DNA of 44,226 bases. Origin: Baia soyae (GTDB lineage Bacteria > Bacillota > Bacilli > Thermoactinomycetales > Thermoactinomycetaceae). The notes beneath the pieces are model-generated. The model was not told the origin of the DNA and did no database searches. It saw nothing but the letters and a program-made list of their open reading frames with translations. Below, in pieces: positions 6,339-15,557 of the stretch; within the stretch, counting starts at the first letter, position 1, and each line of letters starts with the position of its first letter. The translations under genes and the position numbers were made by a program. The stretch is from NCBI RefSeq assembly GCF_004341445.1, contig NZ_SLXV01000023.1, forward strand, positions 1 to 44,226, given 5' to 3'.

Positions 6339-8408
6339 TTACCCCCTTATGGAATGAGCATTTGAAACGTAGGGAGATTCACGAAGTGGGAGTTGCTTGT
6401 TGGTAAACAGGATGTTATACCAAACTTTGAACGCATCAAGGATGATAATAGCAACTAGTAGCATAAATAGACCTGTGACCCATGCATCGATTTGGTTGTT
6501 TAGGATGATTTGTTTCATCTGATCGACGGATTTAGCGGGTGCGAGAAGCTGGCCGGCATCGAGTGCGGCTTGATACTTGTCAGCGGCGGCGAGGAAGCCG
6601 ATTTTTGGACTCGGATCAAATAGCTTGGCATATGCTGCGGTCATGGTAGCCATCGTTAGAAATCCGAAAGGAATCAATGTCACCCACGTATAGACGGCTT
6701 TGCCCATCTTAAAGAGGATGGTAGTTCCTACAACTAGTGCGATGACAGCAAGCATCTGGTTGGCGATTCCAAAGAGAGGCCACAGTGTGTTAATGCCACC
6801 AAGGGGATCGATTACGCCTTGGTAGAGGAAATAGCCCCAACCCGCTACGATGAGCGCACTCGCGAGGATATTGGCCGGGAGGTAGTCGGTTCGCTTCCAT
6901 TTGGGAACAAAGTTGCCGATTAAATCTTGCAAGACAAAACGCCCCACTCTGGTGCCCGCGTCAATCGTGGTTAGGATGAAGACGGCTTCAAATAAGATGG
7001 CAAAATGATACCAAAATGCCATCATCGCTTTGCCACCTAACACACTTGAAAAAATATGAGCCATACCGATTGCAAGTGTAGGTGCTCCACCTGTTCGAGA
7101 GAGGATGCTATTTTCTCCGATATCTTTTGCGGTGGTCGTTAACTCCTCAGGCGTAATGGTAAATCCAAAGTTAGAGACAGCAGTGGCGGCACTATTTACA
7201 TCCACCCCGATTACAGCGGCCGGGCTATTGATCGCGAAGTAGATGCCTGGAGTTAGGAGGCAGGCGGCGATTAGTGCCATGATGGCGACAAATGATTCGG
7301 TAATCATCCCACCGTACCCAATCGCCTGAGCATGTGATTCGCGGGCGATCATCTTAGGAGTGGTTCCGGAAGAGACGAGGGAATGAAATCCAGAGATGGC
7401 CCCGCAAGCGATGGTGATAAAGACAAAGGGAAATAGATTTCCTGCGAACACAGGGCCTGTCCCGTCGATAAATTTCGTTAGTGCTGGCATCTGAAGCTCA
7501 GGTGCGACCCAGATAATCCCCAGTGCTAAAGCGAAGATGGTGCCGATTTTGAGAAAGGTGCTTAAGTAGTCTCGTGGTGCTAGTAATAGCCATACCGGGA
7601 TGACGGAGGCGATAAAGCCATAGATGATCAAAAACCAAGCGATCGTTTCTCCTTTTAGGGTAAACAAAGGAGCGAGTGTGGGATGGACGGATACATATTG
7701 TCCGAGTACCAGCGAAAGAAGCAGTAGCCCAAATCCAATGAGTGAGGATTCTAATACTTTACCAGGACGTACGAAACGCATATAAACCCCCATGAAGAGA
7801 GCGATGGGGATGGTCATCGCGATCGTAAACATGCCCCAAGGTGAATCTGCAAGCGCTTTCACAACTACAAGTGCGAGTACTGCAAGCAGGATAATCATGA
7901 TACTCAGTACGGCAATCAGAGCTGTAAAACCGCCAACGGGCCCGATTTCTTCCCGCGCAATCTCACCAAGTGATTTTCCATTACGACGCATCGAACCGAA
8001 TAGGATGATGAAGTCTTGCACAGCTCCTCCTAATACGACTCCGACGATGATCCATAGAGTTCCTGGTAGATAGCCCATCTGTGCGGCTAGGATAGGTCCG
8101 ACTAAAGGACCTGCTCCAGCAATAGCGGCAAAATGATGCCCAAAGAGAACCCACTTATTCGTAGGAACAAAGTCTTTGCCGTCGTTATGAATTTCGGCAG
8201 GGGTCTTTCGATTATCGTCTAATTGAAAGACTTTCCTAGCAAGAAAGCGACTATAAAATCGATAGGCCACAGCGTAGGTACAAACGGCCGCTGTTAACAG
8301 CCAAATGGAGTTTACTTTTTCCCCGCTATAAAGTGCAATCATGGCAAATCCTGCTGCACCCAGCATGGAAATGAACATCCAGATTAAAAAAGATCCGATT
8401 CGTTTCAT
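6339..8408 (-). CDS. cstA: CstA-family pyruvate/peptide carrier
   Basis: A large polytopic membrane protein of the CstA/BtsT carbon-starvation family; E. coli members take up pyruvate and were first linked to peptide use. The product is 689 residues, the usual length, with about 16-18 hydrophobic segments. Family signatures include GHHFAAIAGAGPLVGPILAA, LGGAVQDFIILFGSMRRNGK and FHSLVSSGTTPKMIARE. AGGAAGG touches the ATG at 8417, leaving no spacing, whereas the ATG three codons on (8408) has 9 bases, so 8408 is chosen. It forms an operon with ybdD. A 35-base palindrome lies 25-60 bases upstream and could take part in control. Confidence 0.93.
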   Translation of the reverse strand: MKRIGSFLIWMFISMLGAAGFAMIALYSGEKVNSIWLLTAAVCTYAVAYRFYSRFLARKVFQLDDNRKTPAEIHNDGKDFVPTNKWVLFGHHFAAIAGAGPLVGPILAAQMGYLPGTLWIIVGVVLGGAVQDFIILFGSMRRNGKSLGEIAREEIGPVGGFTALIAVLSIMIILLAVLALVVVKALADSPWGMFTIAMTIPIALFMGVYMRFVRPGKVLESSLIGFGLLLLSLVLGQYVSVHPTLAPLFTLKGETIAWFLIIYGFIASVIPVWLLLAPRDYLSTFLKIGTIFALALGIIWVAPELQMPALTKFIDGTGPVFAGNLFPFVFITIACGAISGFHSLVSSGTTPKMIARESHAQAIGYGGMITESFVAIMALIAACLLTPGIYFAINSPAAVIGVDVNSAATAVSNFGFTITPEELTTTAKDIGENSILSRTGGAPTLAIGMAHIFSSVLGGKAMMAFWYHFAILFEAVFILTTIDAGTRVGRFVLQDLIGNFVPKWKRTDYLPANILASALIVAGWGYFLYQGVIDPLGGINTLWPLFGIANQMLAVIALVVGTTILFKMGKAVYTWVTLIPFGFLTMATMTAAYAKLFDPSPKIGFLAAADKYQAALDAGQLLAPAKSVDQMKQIILNNQIDAWVTGLFMLLVAIIILDAFKVWYNILFTNKQLPLRESPYVSNAHSIRG

Positions 8409-8432
8409 TTGGTTCATCCTTCCTATGTGATA

Positions 8433-8467
8433 AAAGGTAACTATTCACACAGAGAATAATTACCTTT
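8433..8467. repeat. Palindrome upstream of cstA
   Basis: AAAGGTAACTATTC (8433-8446) and GAATAATTACCTTT (8454-8467) form 13 of 14 pairs around a 7-base loop. It lies between the P450 gene and cstA, both on the minus strand. It could be a weak terminator of the P450 gene (only TTTTA follows on that strand), an operator for cstA, or both. Confidence 0.5.
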
Positions 8468-8527
8468 ACACTGATATATTCATTTCTTCTACTTGTTTTT
8501 CCTATCTAAGATTCGTAATATATCTTC

Positions 8528-9733
8528 CTAGATTATGCTAATCGGAAAACTCTTAAGTGATATCGAATCCGTTAAATGATCGGTCACCTTAAATTCCTCA
8601 TGTAAACGAATATCGCTAAACCGATTGATAAAGGAAGTTAGCGCAAATGTTGCTTCTAAGCGAACCAGTGGTGCGCCTAGACAAAAATGAGAACTAATTC
8701 CAAAAGAAAGATGATTATGATTATTAGCGCGATGAATATTGAAATTTTCGGCGTGATCAAATTTGGATGCATCTCGATTCGCTGAGGAGACCCACGCCAC
8801 TATCATTTGGTCCTGTTTCATCTCATGTCCAAAAACGGTTGTATCTTGAGCAATTCTTCGATCGATCGCAATCGGAAAGCGGAATCGTAACACTTCTTCA
8901 ATGAGTTTAGGGACTAATGTAACATCTGTACGTAACTCCTGATAAATCCCCGGTTGATCCACTAACATGGAGTAAAAGATATTCGAGATCAACATGGTTG
9001 TCGTTTCATTCCCTGCGGCTAATAATCCGAGACTCGAATTCACTACTTCTATATCAGTTAATCTCTCGCCATCTAACTCTGCTCTGATTAAATCAGAGAT
9101 GATATCGTCTTCTGGGTGTTTCCGCTTCTCTAGCACAATAGGGTACAAATATTCTTGGAACTCCTTGATTGCTTGGGCTTTTTGCTGAGCAATCTCATCA
9201 TATGATCCCATCGCATAAGGGAGGAAGAGAATATTTGACCAAGCTCTAAACAACTCCCGGTCTTTAGCTGGGGCACCCAGTAGGTCTGCGATGACTACGA
9301 TCGGAAGCGGGGCAGCTAATGTATCGACAATATCTACGTTTGTAAGGCCTGCCATATCGTCCACTAATGCATCTGCAATCGATTCAATTCGAGGCTTCCA
9401 TTCATCCAGGCTACGAGGAGTAAAGGCTTTAGCGAGTAAAGCTCGTCTCTTTCGGTGCTCTGGGGGATCACAAAAATTAACGTTTGTTCGAGAGTCGTCT
9501 CGAGGGAAGGGAATGGAGCTTCTCCCTTTTTTATTGGAGAATAGTTGGTGGTCAGAGAGAACCTGTTTTACATGATCATATAAAAACACATTCCAAACAT
9601 CTTGTTGCTCATCGTAAAAAATAGGATTTTCTTCTCTCATCTGCTTAAACCAAGTAAACGGGTCCCATGCTTCTTCTCTAGACGTAAACTTTGTTATCTC
9701 TCGTAAAAGGATGGTTTCATTCTTGTTACTCAC
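8528..9733 (-). CDS. Cytochrome P450, CYP109-like
   Basis: A soluble bacterial P450 of 401 residues that would hydroxylate a small hydrophobic substrate using external ferredoxin or flavodoxin. The I-helix oxygen-binding motif A239-A-G-N-E-T is at about 239-245, the K-helix ExxR is E280-R283 (EEVLRFRFP), and the haem-ligand motif FGISSHFCLG has Cys351. The phrase order (FLYDHVKQVLSD, CDPPEHRKRRALLAKAFTPR, PLPIVVIADLLGAP) resembles B. subtilis YjiB/CYP109B1, which oxidises fatty acids and terpenoids. The start is GTG with AAGGAG at 8-base spacing. No redox partner gene is adjacent. A promoter with a palindrome over its -10 lies upstream. Confidence 0.93.
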   Translation of the reverse strand: MSNKNETILLREITKFTSREEAWDPFTWFKQMREENPIFYDEQQDVWNVFLYDHVKQVLSDHQLFSNKKGRSSIPFPRDDSRTNVNFCDPPEHRKRRALLAKAFTPRSLDEWKPRIESIADALVDDMAGLTNVDIVDTLAAPLPIVVIADLLGAPAKDRELFRAWSNILFLPYAMGSYDEIAQQKAQAIKEFQEYLYPIVLEKRKHPEDDIISDLIRAELDGERLTDIEVVNSSLGLLAAGNETTTMLISNIFYSMLVDQPGIYQELRTDVTLVPKLIEEVLRFRFPIAIDRRIAQDTTVFGHEMKQDQMIVAWVSSANRDASKFDHAENFNIHRANNHNHLSFGISSHFCLGAPLVRLEATFALTSFINRFSDIRLHEEFKVTDHLTDSISLKSFPISII

Positions 9734-9765
9734 AAAATCAGCTCCTTATCGATTTAGTTTGCCTG

Positions 9766-9804
9766 GCTAATTAATAGCATAAGTGATGAAAAAAACAATG
9801 TCAA
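9766..9804 (-). promoter_or_regulatory. Promoter of the P450 gene with palindrome over the -10
   Basis: On the minus strand TTGACA (9799-9804) is followed after 17 bases by TATGCT (9776-9781). The near-palindrome GCTA-TTAAT-TAGC (9766-9778) overlaps the -10 and could be a repressor site. Confidence 0.6.
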
Positions 9805-9859
9805 CAGAGTAATATCGATGGGTGTGTTTTATCTCGTATTAGGCTTATAAGGAATCTAG

Positions 9860-9891
9860 CAAGGATTTGGCGATGTTTGTTTTAATCCTTG
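9860..9891. repeat. Inverted repeat upstream of gatC
   Basis: CAAGGATT and AATCCTTG flank a 16-base spacer, about 110 bases before gatC. No T-run follows. Apart from the P450 promoter and a possible TATACT -10 at 9928, nothing else was recognised in 9805-10002. Confidence 0.3.
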
Positions 9892-10002
9892 TATCCATGT
9901 CATTCACTCATTTCGGAATGCATGTGCTATACTGTGTGATATGAGAATTGGCTAGAATAGTACTAGCATTGATATTGTGATTTGTACGGAGGTGAATGGG
10001 AT

Positions 10003-10293
10003 TTGGCTATAACTAAAGCAGAGGTAGAGCACGTTGCTGACTTGGCACGTCTCACACTCACAGAAGAAGAAAAAGTACAATTTACGGATCAGTTGAATCG
10101 CATTTTGCAGATGGCTGATAAGTTAAGTGAATTAGATACAACTGGAATTGAACCGACGAGTCATGTGTTGCCGATGGCGAATGTGATGAGGGAAGATGAG
10201 GTTCGTCCTTCGCTTCCACTGGAGAAAGTTCTACTTAATGCGCCGGATCAAAAAGATGGTTTGATTCGGGTGCCAGCAGTATTTGAGGGTTAG
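10003..10293 (+). CDS. gatC: Aspartyl/glutamyl-tRNA amidotransferase subunit C
   Basis: The small subunit that stabilises GatA-GatB in the complex converting Glu-tRNA(Gln) (or Asp-tRNA(Asn)) to the amidated form. The 96 residues fit the family and read ITKAEVEHVADLARLTLTEE ... LSELDTTGIEPTSHVLPMAN ... REDEVRPSLP. The start is the TTG at 10003, placed 10 bases after GGAGG (9988-9992). An upstream in-frame TTG at 9982 would overlap that site and has no ribosome binding site of its own. First gene of the gatCAB operon, 12 bases before gatA. Confidence 0.95.
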   Translation: MAITKAEVEHVADLARLTLTEEEKVQFTDQLNRILQMADKLSELDTTGIEPTSHVLPMANVMREDEVRPSLPLEKVLLNAPDQKDGLIRVPAVFEG

Positions 10294-10305
10294 GGGAGAA
10301 GAGAT

Positions 10306-11772
10306 ATGTCGCTATTACGTGAATCGTTACAAGGGATTCATAGCCGTCTAGCGAAAAAGGAGATTACTTCAGTTGACCTCGTTCAGGAGTCATTGAAGCG
10401 GATTCAAGAAGTAGACGGAGATGTTCGCGCCTTTTTGTTGGTTGATGAAGAGGGGGCTTTGAAGCGAGCAAAAGAGTTAGATGAAAAATATAGCAAAGAA
10501 GGTACGCGAGGGCTTTTGGCCAGCTTACCTGTTGGAGTAAAAGATAATATTTGTACAGAAGGCTTAACGACTACTTGCGGGAGTCAGTTACTAGCCAACT
10601 ATCAACCTGTTTACAATGCAACGGTAGTAGAGAAGTTACATAATGCGGATGCAATTACCATAGGAAAAATGAATATGGATGAGTTTGCGATGGGCTCTTC
10701 CAATGAAAACTCGAGCTTTTCTCCTGTACATAATCCATGGGATTTGAGTACAGTACCAGGTGGCTCGAGCGGTGGTTCTGCTGCTGCTGTGGCGGCTGGT
10801 GAAGTGTATTTTGCACTTGGCTCGGATACAGGTGGTTCGATTCGTCAACCAGCAGCTTTTACGGGTACCGTTGGCTTGAAGCCTACCTATGGTTTGATTT
10901 CTCGTTATGGACTCGTTGCGTTTGCTTCTTCGCTAGATCAGATTGGACCGCTTACGAAGAATGTGGAAGACTCGGCCTATGTGTTACAAGCGATTGCGGG
11001 ACATGACCGTAACGATTCGACTTCGGCCAATGTGGAAGTTCCAGATTATCTGTCTGCTTTGACAGGTGATGTAAAGGGACTACGAGTAGGGGTTCCAAAG
11101 GAAATGATGGGCGAGGGCATTGACCCAGAAGTGAAGGCTCTCGTGCAAAAATCATTGGCTACATTGGAGAGTATGGGATCTACGATCGAAGAGGTATCCT
11201 TGCCTCATTCGGAATATGCGGTAGCTACTTATTACTTGATTGCGCCAGCGGAAGCATCTTCTAACTTGGCCCGATTTGATGGAGTTCGTTATGGGGTTCG
11301 GAGATATGGCGAAAACCTGATTGATCTGTATCATGAAACACGTAGTAAAGGGTTTGGACCTGAAGTGAAACGTCGGATCATGCTTGGGACGTATGCGCTC
11401 AGCTCTGGTTACTACGATGCGTACTATAAAAAAGCACAACAAGTTCGTACTCTAATCGCTCAAGACTTCGAGCAATTATTTGCGAAATATGATGTGATTA
11501 TTGGACCTACGACTCCAACGACAGCCTTTAAGCTGAATGAGAGAATCGATGATCCGATGACGATGTATGCGAATGATATGTGTACTATTCCAGCTAACTT
11601 GGCGGGTCTTCCGGGGATCAGTGTGCCTTGTGGATTATCAAACGGTCTCCCTGTGGGACTGCAAATTATTGGGAAGCCATTTGCTGAAGCAACTCTGTTG
11701 CGTGTCGCACATGCTTTTGAGCAAGCAACGGATCGGCTGCCTGAGCCAAAGTTAGGAGGGAGCCGCGCATGA
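10306..11772 (+). CDS. gatA: Glutamyl-tRNA(Gln) amidotransferase subunit A
   Basis: The amidase subunit that releases ammonia from glutamine for transfer to mischarged tRNA. It has 488 residues, normal length. The Ser-cisSer-Lys triad of amidase-signature enzymes is intact: Lys79 (PVGVKDNI), Ser154 ([16 protein letters not shown]) and Ser178 ([13 protein letters not shown]). A GGGGAGAAGAG ribosome binding site precedes the ATG. The TGA stop overlaps the gatB start by four bases (ATGA), so gatA and gatB are translationally coupled. Confidence 0.97.
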   Translation: MSLLRESLQGIHSRLAKKEITSVDLVQESLKRIQEVDGDVRAFLLVDEEGALKRAKELDEKYSKEGTRGLLASLPVGVKDNICTEGLTTTCGSQLLANYQPVYNATVVEKLHNADAITIGKMNMDEFAMGSSNENSSFSPVHNPWDLSTVPGGSSGGSAAAVAAGEVYFALGSDTGGSIRQPAAFTGTVGLKPTYGLISRYGLVAFASSLDQIGPLTKNVEDSAYVLQAIAGHDRNDSTSANVEVPDYLSALTGDVKGLRVGVPKEMMGEGIDPEVKALVQKSLATLESMGSTIEEVSLPHSEYAVATYYLIAPAEASSNLARFDGVRYGVRRYGENLIDLYHETRSKGFGPEVKRRIMLGTYALSSGYYDAYYKKAQQVRTLIAQDFEQLFAKYDVIIGPTTPTTAFKLNERIDDPMTMYANDMCTIPANLAGLPGISVPCGLSNGLPVGLQIIGKPFAEATLLRVAHAFEQATDRLPEPKLGGSRA

Positions 11773-13199
11773 GTAAGTATGAAACAGTAGTAGGTTTAGA
11801 AGTACACGTTGAACTTCATACCAAAAGTAAGATTTTTTGCGGATGCTCTACAACTTTTGGTGCAGAGCCGAATACACAGACATGTCCGATTTGTCTAGGT
11901 CATCCAGGAGTTCTTCCTGTTTTAAATCGAGAAGCGGTAAACTTCGCGATTAAGGCTGCGATGGCACTAAATTGTGAGATTGCGACCCACTCGAAATTTG
12001 ATCGTAAAAACTATTTTTATCCGGACTGTCCAAAGGCATATCAAATTTCCCAGTTTGATCAACCGATCGGGGAAAATGGTTGGCTGGAGATTGAAGTAGA
12101 CGGTGTCAAAAAACGGATCGGGATTACACGTCTTCACTTGGAAGAGGATGCAGGAAAGCTTACTCATGACGATGATGCAACGCTAGTCGATTTTAACCGT
12201 GTAGGGATGCCACTCGTTGAGATCGTTTCGGAGCCAGATCTTCGTTCTCCAGCTGAGGCGAAAGCATATTTAGAAAAGCTGAAATCGATTATTCAGTATA
12301 CAGGTGTATCGGATGTGAAGTTGGAAGAGGGATCTCTTCGTTGTGATGCGAATATCAGCTTACGTCCGTACGGGCAAGAGAAATTTGGTACGAGAACAGA
12401 GCTGAAGAACCTAAACTCTTTCCGTAACATTGAGCGTTCTCTTCAATATGAAGAGGATCGTCAAGCTAAGGCTCTAGATGCGGGTGAGAAGATTACCCAA
12501 CAAACCCTTCGTTGGAATGAAGAGACCAATGAAGTGAAAGTGATGCGTAGTAAGGAACAAGCGCATGACTATCGATACTTCCCAGAGCCAGATCTCGTGA
12601 GTCTGGTGATTAGTGATGAGTGGAAGGAAGAGATTCGTAGCTCGATTCCAGAGCTTCCCGATTCTCGAAAAGCTCGCTATATCAAGGACTGGGGGCTTTC
12701 TAACTACGATGCTGACCAGTTGACCGTTACGCGTAATGTAGCGGATTACTTTGAACAGACTGTACAAGCTGGATCTGAAGCGAAAATGGCGGCGAACTGG
12801 ATTACAGGGGATTTGATGGGTTATCTAAACAGCCATAACTTAGAGATTCATCAGTCGAACGTAACGCCTACGTTGCTTGCTGGGATGATCGACTTACTGC
12901 AAAAGGGAACGATTAGCAGTAAGATCGCGAAAACGGTCTTCAAAGAGATGATTGAGACAGGGAAAGAAGCGACTAAGATCGTGGAAGAAAAAGGGTTGGT
13001 GCAGATTAGTGATGAAGGAGCGATTCGCTCTGAAGTCGTGAAGGTAATCCAAGCAAATCCACAATCCATCGATGATTTTAAAAATGGAAAAGATCGTGCG
13101 TTAGGTTTCTTAGTCGGGCAAGTGATGAAGGCGACTAAAGGAAAAGCGAATCCACAGATGGTAAATGAAATGATTCGAGAAGAATTGAGCAAGCTATAA
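11769..13199 (+). CDS. gatB: Aspartyl/glutamyl-tRNA amidotransferase subunit B
   Basis: The tRNA-binding and kinase subunit that activates the glutamyl group with ATP and receives ammonia from GatA. 476 residues. The N-terminal GatB/E catalytic core begins [20 protein letters not shown]. The zinc-binding cysteines are C24, C26, C39 and C42 (FCGC ... CPIC). [13 protein letters not shown]-like sequence ([19 protein letters not shown]) is present at about residues 212-230. The C-terminal YqeY-like tail domain ends at [12 protein letters not shown]. Last gene of the operon, followed by a terminator. Confidence 0.97.
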   Translation: MSKYETVVGLEVHVELHTKSKIFCGCSTTFGAEPNTQTCPICLGHPGVLPVLNREAVNFAIKAAMALNCEIATHSKFDRKNYFYPDCPKAYQISQFDQPIGENGWLEIEVDGVKKRIGITRLHLEEDAGKLTHDDDATLVDFNRVGMPLVEIVSEPDLRSPAEAKAYLEKLKSIIQYTGVSDVKLEEGSLRCDANISLRPYGQEKFGTRTELKNLNSFRNIERSLQYEEDRQAKALDAGEKITQQTLRWNEETNEVKVMRSKEQAHDYRYFPEPDLVSLVISDEWKEEIRSSIPELPDSRKARYIKDWGLSNYDADQLTVTRNVADYFEQTVQAGSEAKMAANWITGDLMGYLNSHNLEIHQSNVTPTLLAGMIDLLQKGTISSKIAKTVFKEMIETGKEATKIVEEKGLVQISDEGAIRSEVVKVIQANPQSIDDFKNGKDRALGFLVGQVMKATKGKANPQMVNEMIREELSKL

Positions 13200-13215
13200 G
13201 TGAGTCTTTGTAAGA

Positions 13216-13250
13216 GAGGCTCGTCCCATTTCCGGGACGGGCTCCTTTTT
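13216..13250 (+). terminator. Terminator of gatCAB
   Basis: GCTCGTCCC and GGGACGGGC form the stem core around ATTTCC, followed by TCCTTTTT. Confidence 0.85.
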
Positions 13251-13277
13251 CTATCTATCGGCTAAGGGTGATATGTC

Positions 13278-13574
13278 TTGTATTTACTGTATGTAGTAAT
13301 CGGTATCTATTGTTTAGTAAATGGGATGTATAACTTATTTTCTGGTCAAGCATCCCTAGCTGTTCATTATTTGTTATTTGTGTTACTTTGCCACGTAATT
13401 GTATGTGAGCTTTCAAAGAAGCCATTTGAACGAAATATTTATTTATTAACGACTGTTTTGTTGGTAGTGGATGGGATTTACCAATTCTTTATCCAGAGAA
13501 ATATCTTCGCAGGAATTATAAGCCTTTTCTTTGGCTTCTCGTTATGGCAATCCCACCAACGTTTAAAGAGATAA
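13278..13574 (+). CDS. Small four-helix membrane protein
   Basis: A 98-residue, highly hydrophobic protein with about four membrane segments (VVIGIYCLVNGMYNLF; LAVHYLLFVLLCHVIVCEL; IYLLTTVLLVVDGIYQFF; IFAGIISLFFGFSLW) and a basic tail. The family is not recognised. The TTG start follows AAGGGTG at about 8 bases. In Bacillus the position between gatB and rlmCD is taken by the lipid kinase gene dgkB; this protein bears no resemblance to a kinase. It lies 35 bases before the methyltransferase gene and may be co-transcribed. Confidence 0.65.
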   Translation: MYLLYVVIGIYCLVNGMYNLFSGQASLAVHYLLFVLLCHVIVCELSKKPFERNIYLLTTVLLVVDGIYQFFIQRNIFAGIISLFFGFSLWQSHQRLKR

Positions 13575-13609
13575 GTCCTTTCAGTTGAGGAGAAACAAGG
13601 AGAGTTTGC

Positions 13610-14983
13610 ATGAAGCGAAAGCCACCCGTCCAAGTAGGACAAGTGATCGAAGTAGAGATTCATGGACAAGGTCATAATGGATCTGGTGTCGGGAGATACA
13701 ATGGATTTACGGTATTCATCTCATTAGTAGTACCTGGGGAGAAAGTACTGGCAAAGGTAACATTGGTCAAGAAAAATTATGCTCAAGCAGATCTACTGGA
13801 AGTGATAGAAGCACATGAAAATCGCATGGAGCCAAAGTGCCCGATTTATCAAGAATGCGGAGGGTGTCAATCCCAGCATTTAAGCTACCCCGAGCAATTG
13901 CGTTTAAAGGAGCAACAAGTCCGTGATCAGTTTGAGCGGATTGGTGGTTTTCATGATCTAGCGATTCATCCGATTTTAGGAATGGATGAGCCTTGGATCT
14001 ATCGGAATAAAGCGCAGGTTCCTTTTGGACAGAATCCACAAGGGGAAGTCATAGCGGGTTTCTATGCCAACCAATCACATGAAATTATTGATTTAGAATC
14101 TTGTTCTATTCAGAATCCAGATAACGATGCAGTGATCCGCTTTGTGAAGCAGGTAGTACGAGAGCTATCGATTCCGGTCTATCATGAGAAGACCCATACA
14201 GGGATTCTCCGGCATCTGATGGTGCGGATTGGTGTACATACAAATGAGATCATGGTCGTCCTCGTTACGAATGGTAAAAAACTACCTCATAAAGAGATAC
14301 TGGTTTCCAAGATTCGAGAAGCATTTCCTCAGTGTCAATCGATCGTGCAAAATGTGAATGATCGCTCGACTAATGTGATTTTAGGAAGAGAGAATATTCT
14401 ACTGTGGGGAAGAGAAGTTATCTACGATACGATTGGTGAAGTGAAATTTGCCATCTCGCCTCATTCCTTCTTCCAAGTGAATCCAATTCAAACCGAAGTT
14501 CTCTACGACCAAGTTCGGAAATTCGCGGCTCTTACGGGTGAAGAAACGGTTGTAGATGCGTATTGTGGAATTGGCACGATTGCGATGTATGTGGCGGATC
14601 AAGCGAAGCAAGTGTACGGAGTGGAGATTGTGCCAGAGGCGATTGCGGATGCGCAGGAGAATGCAAAGCGTAACCAAATGTCGCATGTTCATTTTGAGGT
14701 TGGAGCTGCTGAAAAGGTAATGCCGAAGTGGCTGAATCGTGGAATTCGCCCCGAAGTCGTGATTGTGGATCCACCTCGAAAAGGCTGTGATCCGGAGCTT
14801 TTGGACGCAGTTGTCGGGATGAAGCCTGAGCGAGTTGTCTATGTATCCTGCAATCCGGCGACTCTTGCGCGGGATGCGAAGTATTTGGCTGAGTTAGGGT
14901 ATGAGACGGTGGAGGTTCAACCGGTGGATATGTTTCCACAGACGGGTCATGTGGAGTGTGTGGCGTGGATGAAGCGGGGTTAA
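13610..14983 (+). CDS. rlmCD: 23S rRNA (uracil-5-)-methyltransferase, RlmCD type
   Basis: An SAM-dependent enzyme making 5-methyluridine in 23S rRNA; the single Gram-positive enzyme (B. subtilis YefA) methylates both U747 and U1939. The N-terminal TRAM domain (about 7-62) binds RNA. An iron-sulfur cluster is expected from C77, C83, C86 (CPIYQECGGC) and a Cys near 165 (ESCSI). The SAM site is VVDAYCGIGTIAMYVA near 315, and the catalytic nucleophile lies in YVSCNPATLARD near 414. 457 residues is typical. AAGGAGAG precedes the ATG. Whether it has one or two target uridines cannot be read from sequence. Confidence 0.93.
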   Translation: MKRKPPVQVGQVIEVEIHGQGHNGSGVGRYNGFTVFISLVVPGEKVLAKVTLVKKNYAQADLLEVIEAHENRMEPKCPIYQECGGCQSQHLSYPEQLRLKEQQVRDQFERIGGFHDLAIHPILGMDEPWIYRNKAQVPFGQNPQGEVIAGFYANQSHEIIDLESCSIQNPDNDAVIRFVKQVVRELSIPVYHEKTHTGILRHLMVRIGVHTNEIMVVLVTNGKKLPHKEILVSKIREAFPQCQSIVQNVNDRSTNVILGRENILLWGREVIYDTIGEVKFAISPHSFFQVNPIQTEVLYDQVRKFAALTGEETVVDAYCGIGTIAMYVADQAKQVYGVEIVPEAIADAQENAKRNQMSHVHFEVGAAEKVMPKWLNRGIRPEVVIVDPPRKGCDPELLDAVVGMKPERVVYVSCNPATLARDAKYLAELGYETVEVQPVDMFPQTGHVECVAWMKRG

Positions 14984-15037
14984 TTTGATGTGGGAAAATA
15001 AAAATACTAAGTGCTGTCTATTGGATAAATCAGAATT

Positions 15038-15230
15038 GGGAGTGTCTATTTGACCACTGCTCAATACCGATCCAGTAGGGAAGTAGAACTGTCCGCTTCG
15101 CTATCTCCGCAGGGGCAGGTGCAAAACTCGCAAAGAGCGCTCAGACATGTTGCACCCAAAAGCGCCCCATGCTACGGATAGCTACGCTAAGTAGGATCGC
15201 TAACATCGCAGAGGTCAAATAGACACTCCC
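15038..15230. repeat. 193-base imperfect hairpin element
   Basis: The outer arms GGGAGTGTCTATTTGACC (15038-15055) and GGTCAAATAGACACTCCC (15213-15230) are perfectly complementary over 18 bases, and after one mismatch CTGC/GCAG adds four more pairs. Inside, further complementary blocks follow in order: CGATCC/GGATCG, GCTATC/GATAGC, CCG/CGG, GGGGC/GCCCC and TGCAA/TTGCA. The whole can fold as one long stem with internal loops. No ORF and no U-tract is present. The form suits a MITE-like element or a structured RNA. Confidence 0.7.
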
Positions 15231-15277
15231 TCTCTCTAATCTAACTTTCGACTATCAGCACTACTTTTTACATTTGG

Positions 15278-15330
15278 AAAAGGGAGTAGAGCTGTCTGTT
15301 TCACCGATCCTCACTGCCTGTCTCTTCCTC
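15278..15330. repeat. Degenerate copy of part of the hairpin element
   Basis: GGGAGTAGAGCTGTCTGTTT (from 15282) followed by CACCGATCC resembles GGGAAGTAGAACTGTCCGCT (from 15078) in the 193-base element, and CCGATCC recurs as well. This suggests a decayed relative of the same repeat family. Confidence 0.35.
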
Positions 15331-15418
15331 CGTATATGCTTGATTCTGCTTACATGAATGGCTTCCGTTCACTCACACACCATGTCGGTTTATTAACTAG
15401 CAATTGGAAGTAGGATGA

Positions 15419-15484
15419 GGGGCAATGTATCTGTCCACTGCGCTAAGCAGGCTCACTATTGAGTTGTGGACAGATACATGCCCC
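15419..15484. repeat. Second intergenic hairpin (66 bases)
   Basis: GGGGCAATGTATCTGTCCAC (15419-15438) pairs with GTGGACAGATACATGCCCC (15466-15484) with one bulged A. The loop carries GCGCTAAGCAGGCTCAC. It lies 74 bases beyond the 3' end of the minus-strand PEP-synthase-like gene. No U-tract follows on either strand. The rest of 14984-15557 shows no ORF or RNA gene. Confidence 0.65.
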
Positions 15485-15557
15485 GGGACTACTCTAATCT
15501 AGCTAATCAACTAATCCCCATCAATCAATAGGCTTACTTGACTCAATAATCTAATAA

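Noticed and set aside
14532-14939. 135-codon minus-strand frame inside rlmCD
   Set aside because: Antisense shadow of a well-conserved methyltransferase gene; composition (His/Pro/Ser-rich) follows from reading the opposite strand.
15038-15484. CRISPR array or insertion sequence in the 570-base gap
   Set aside because: The repeats are inverted, not regularly spaced direct repeats, and no transposase frame or fragment is present.
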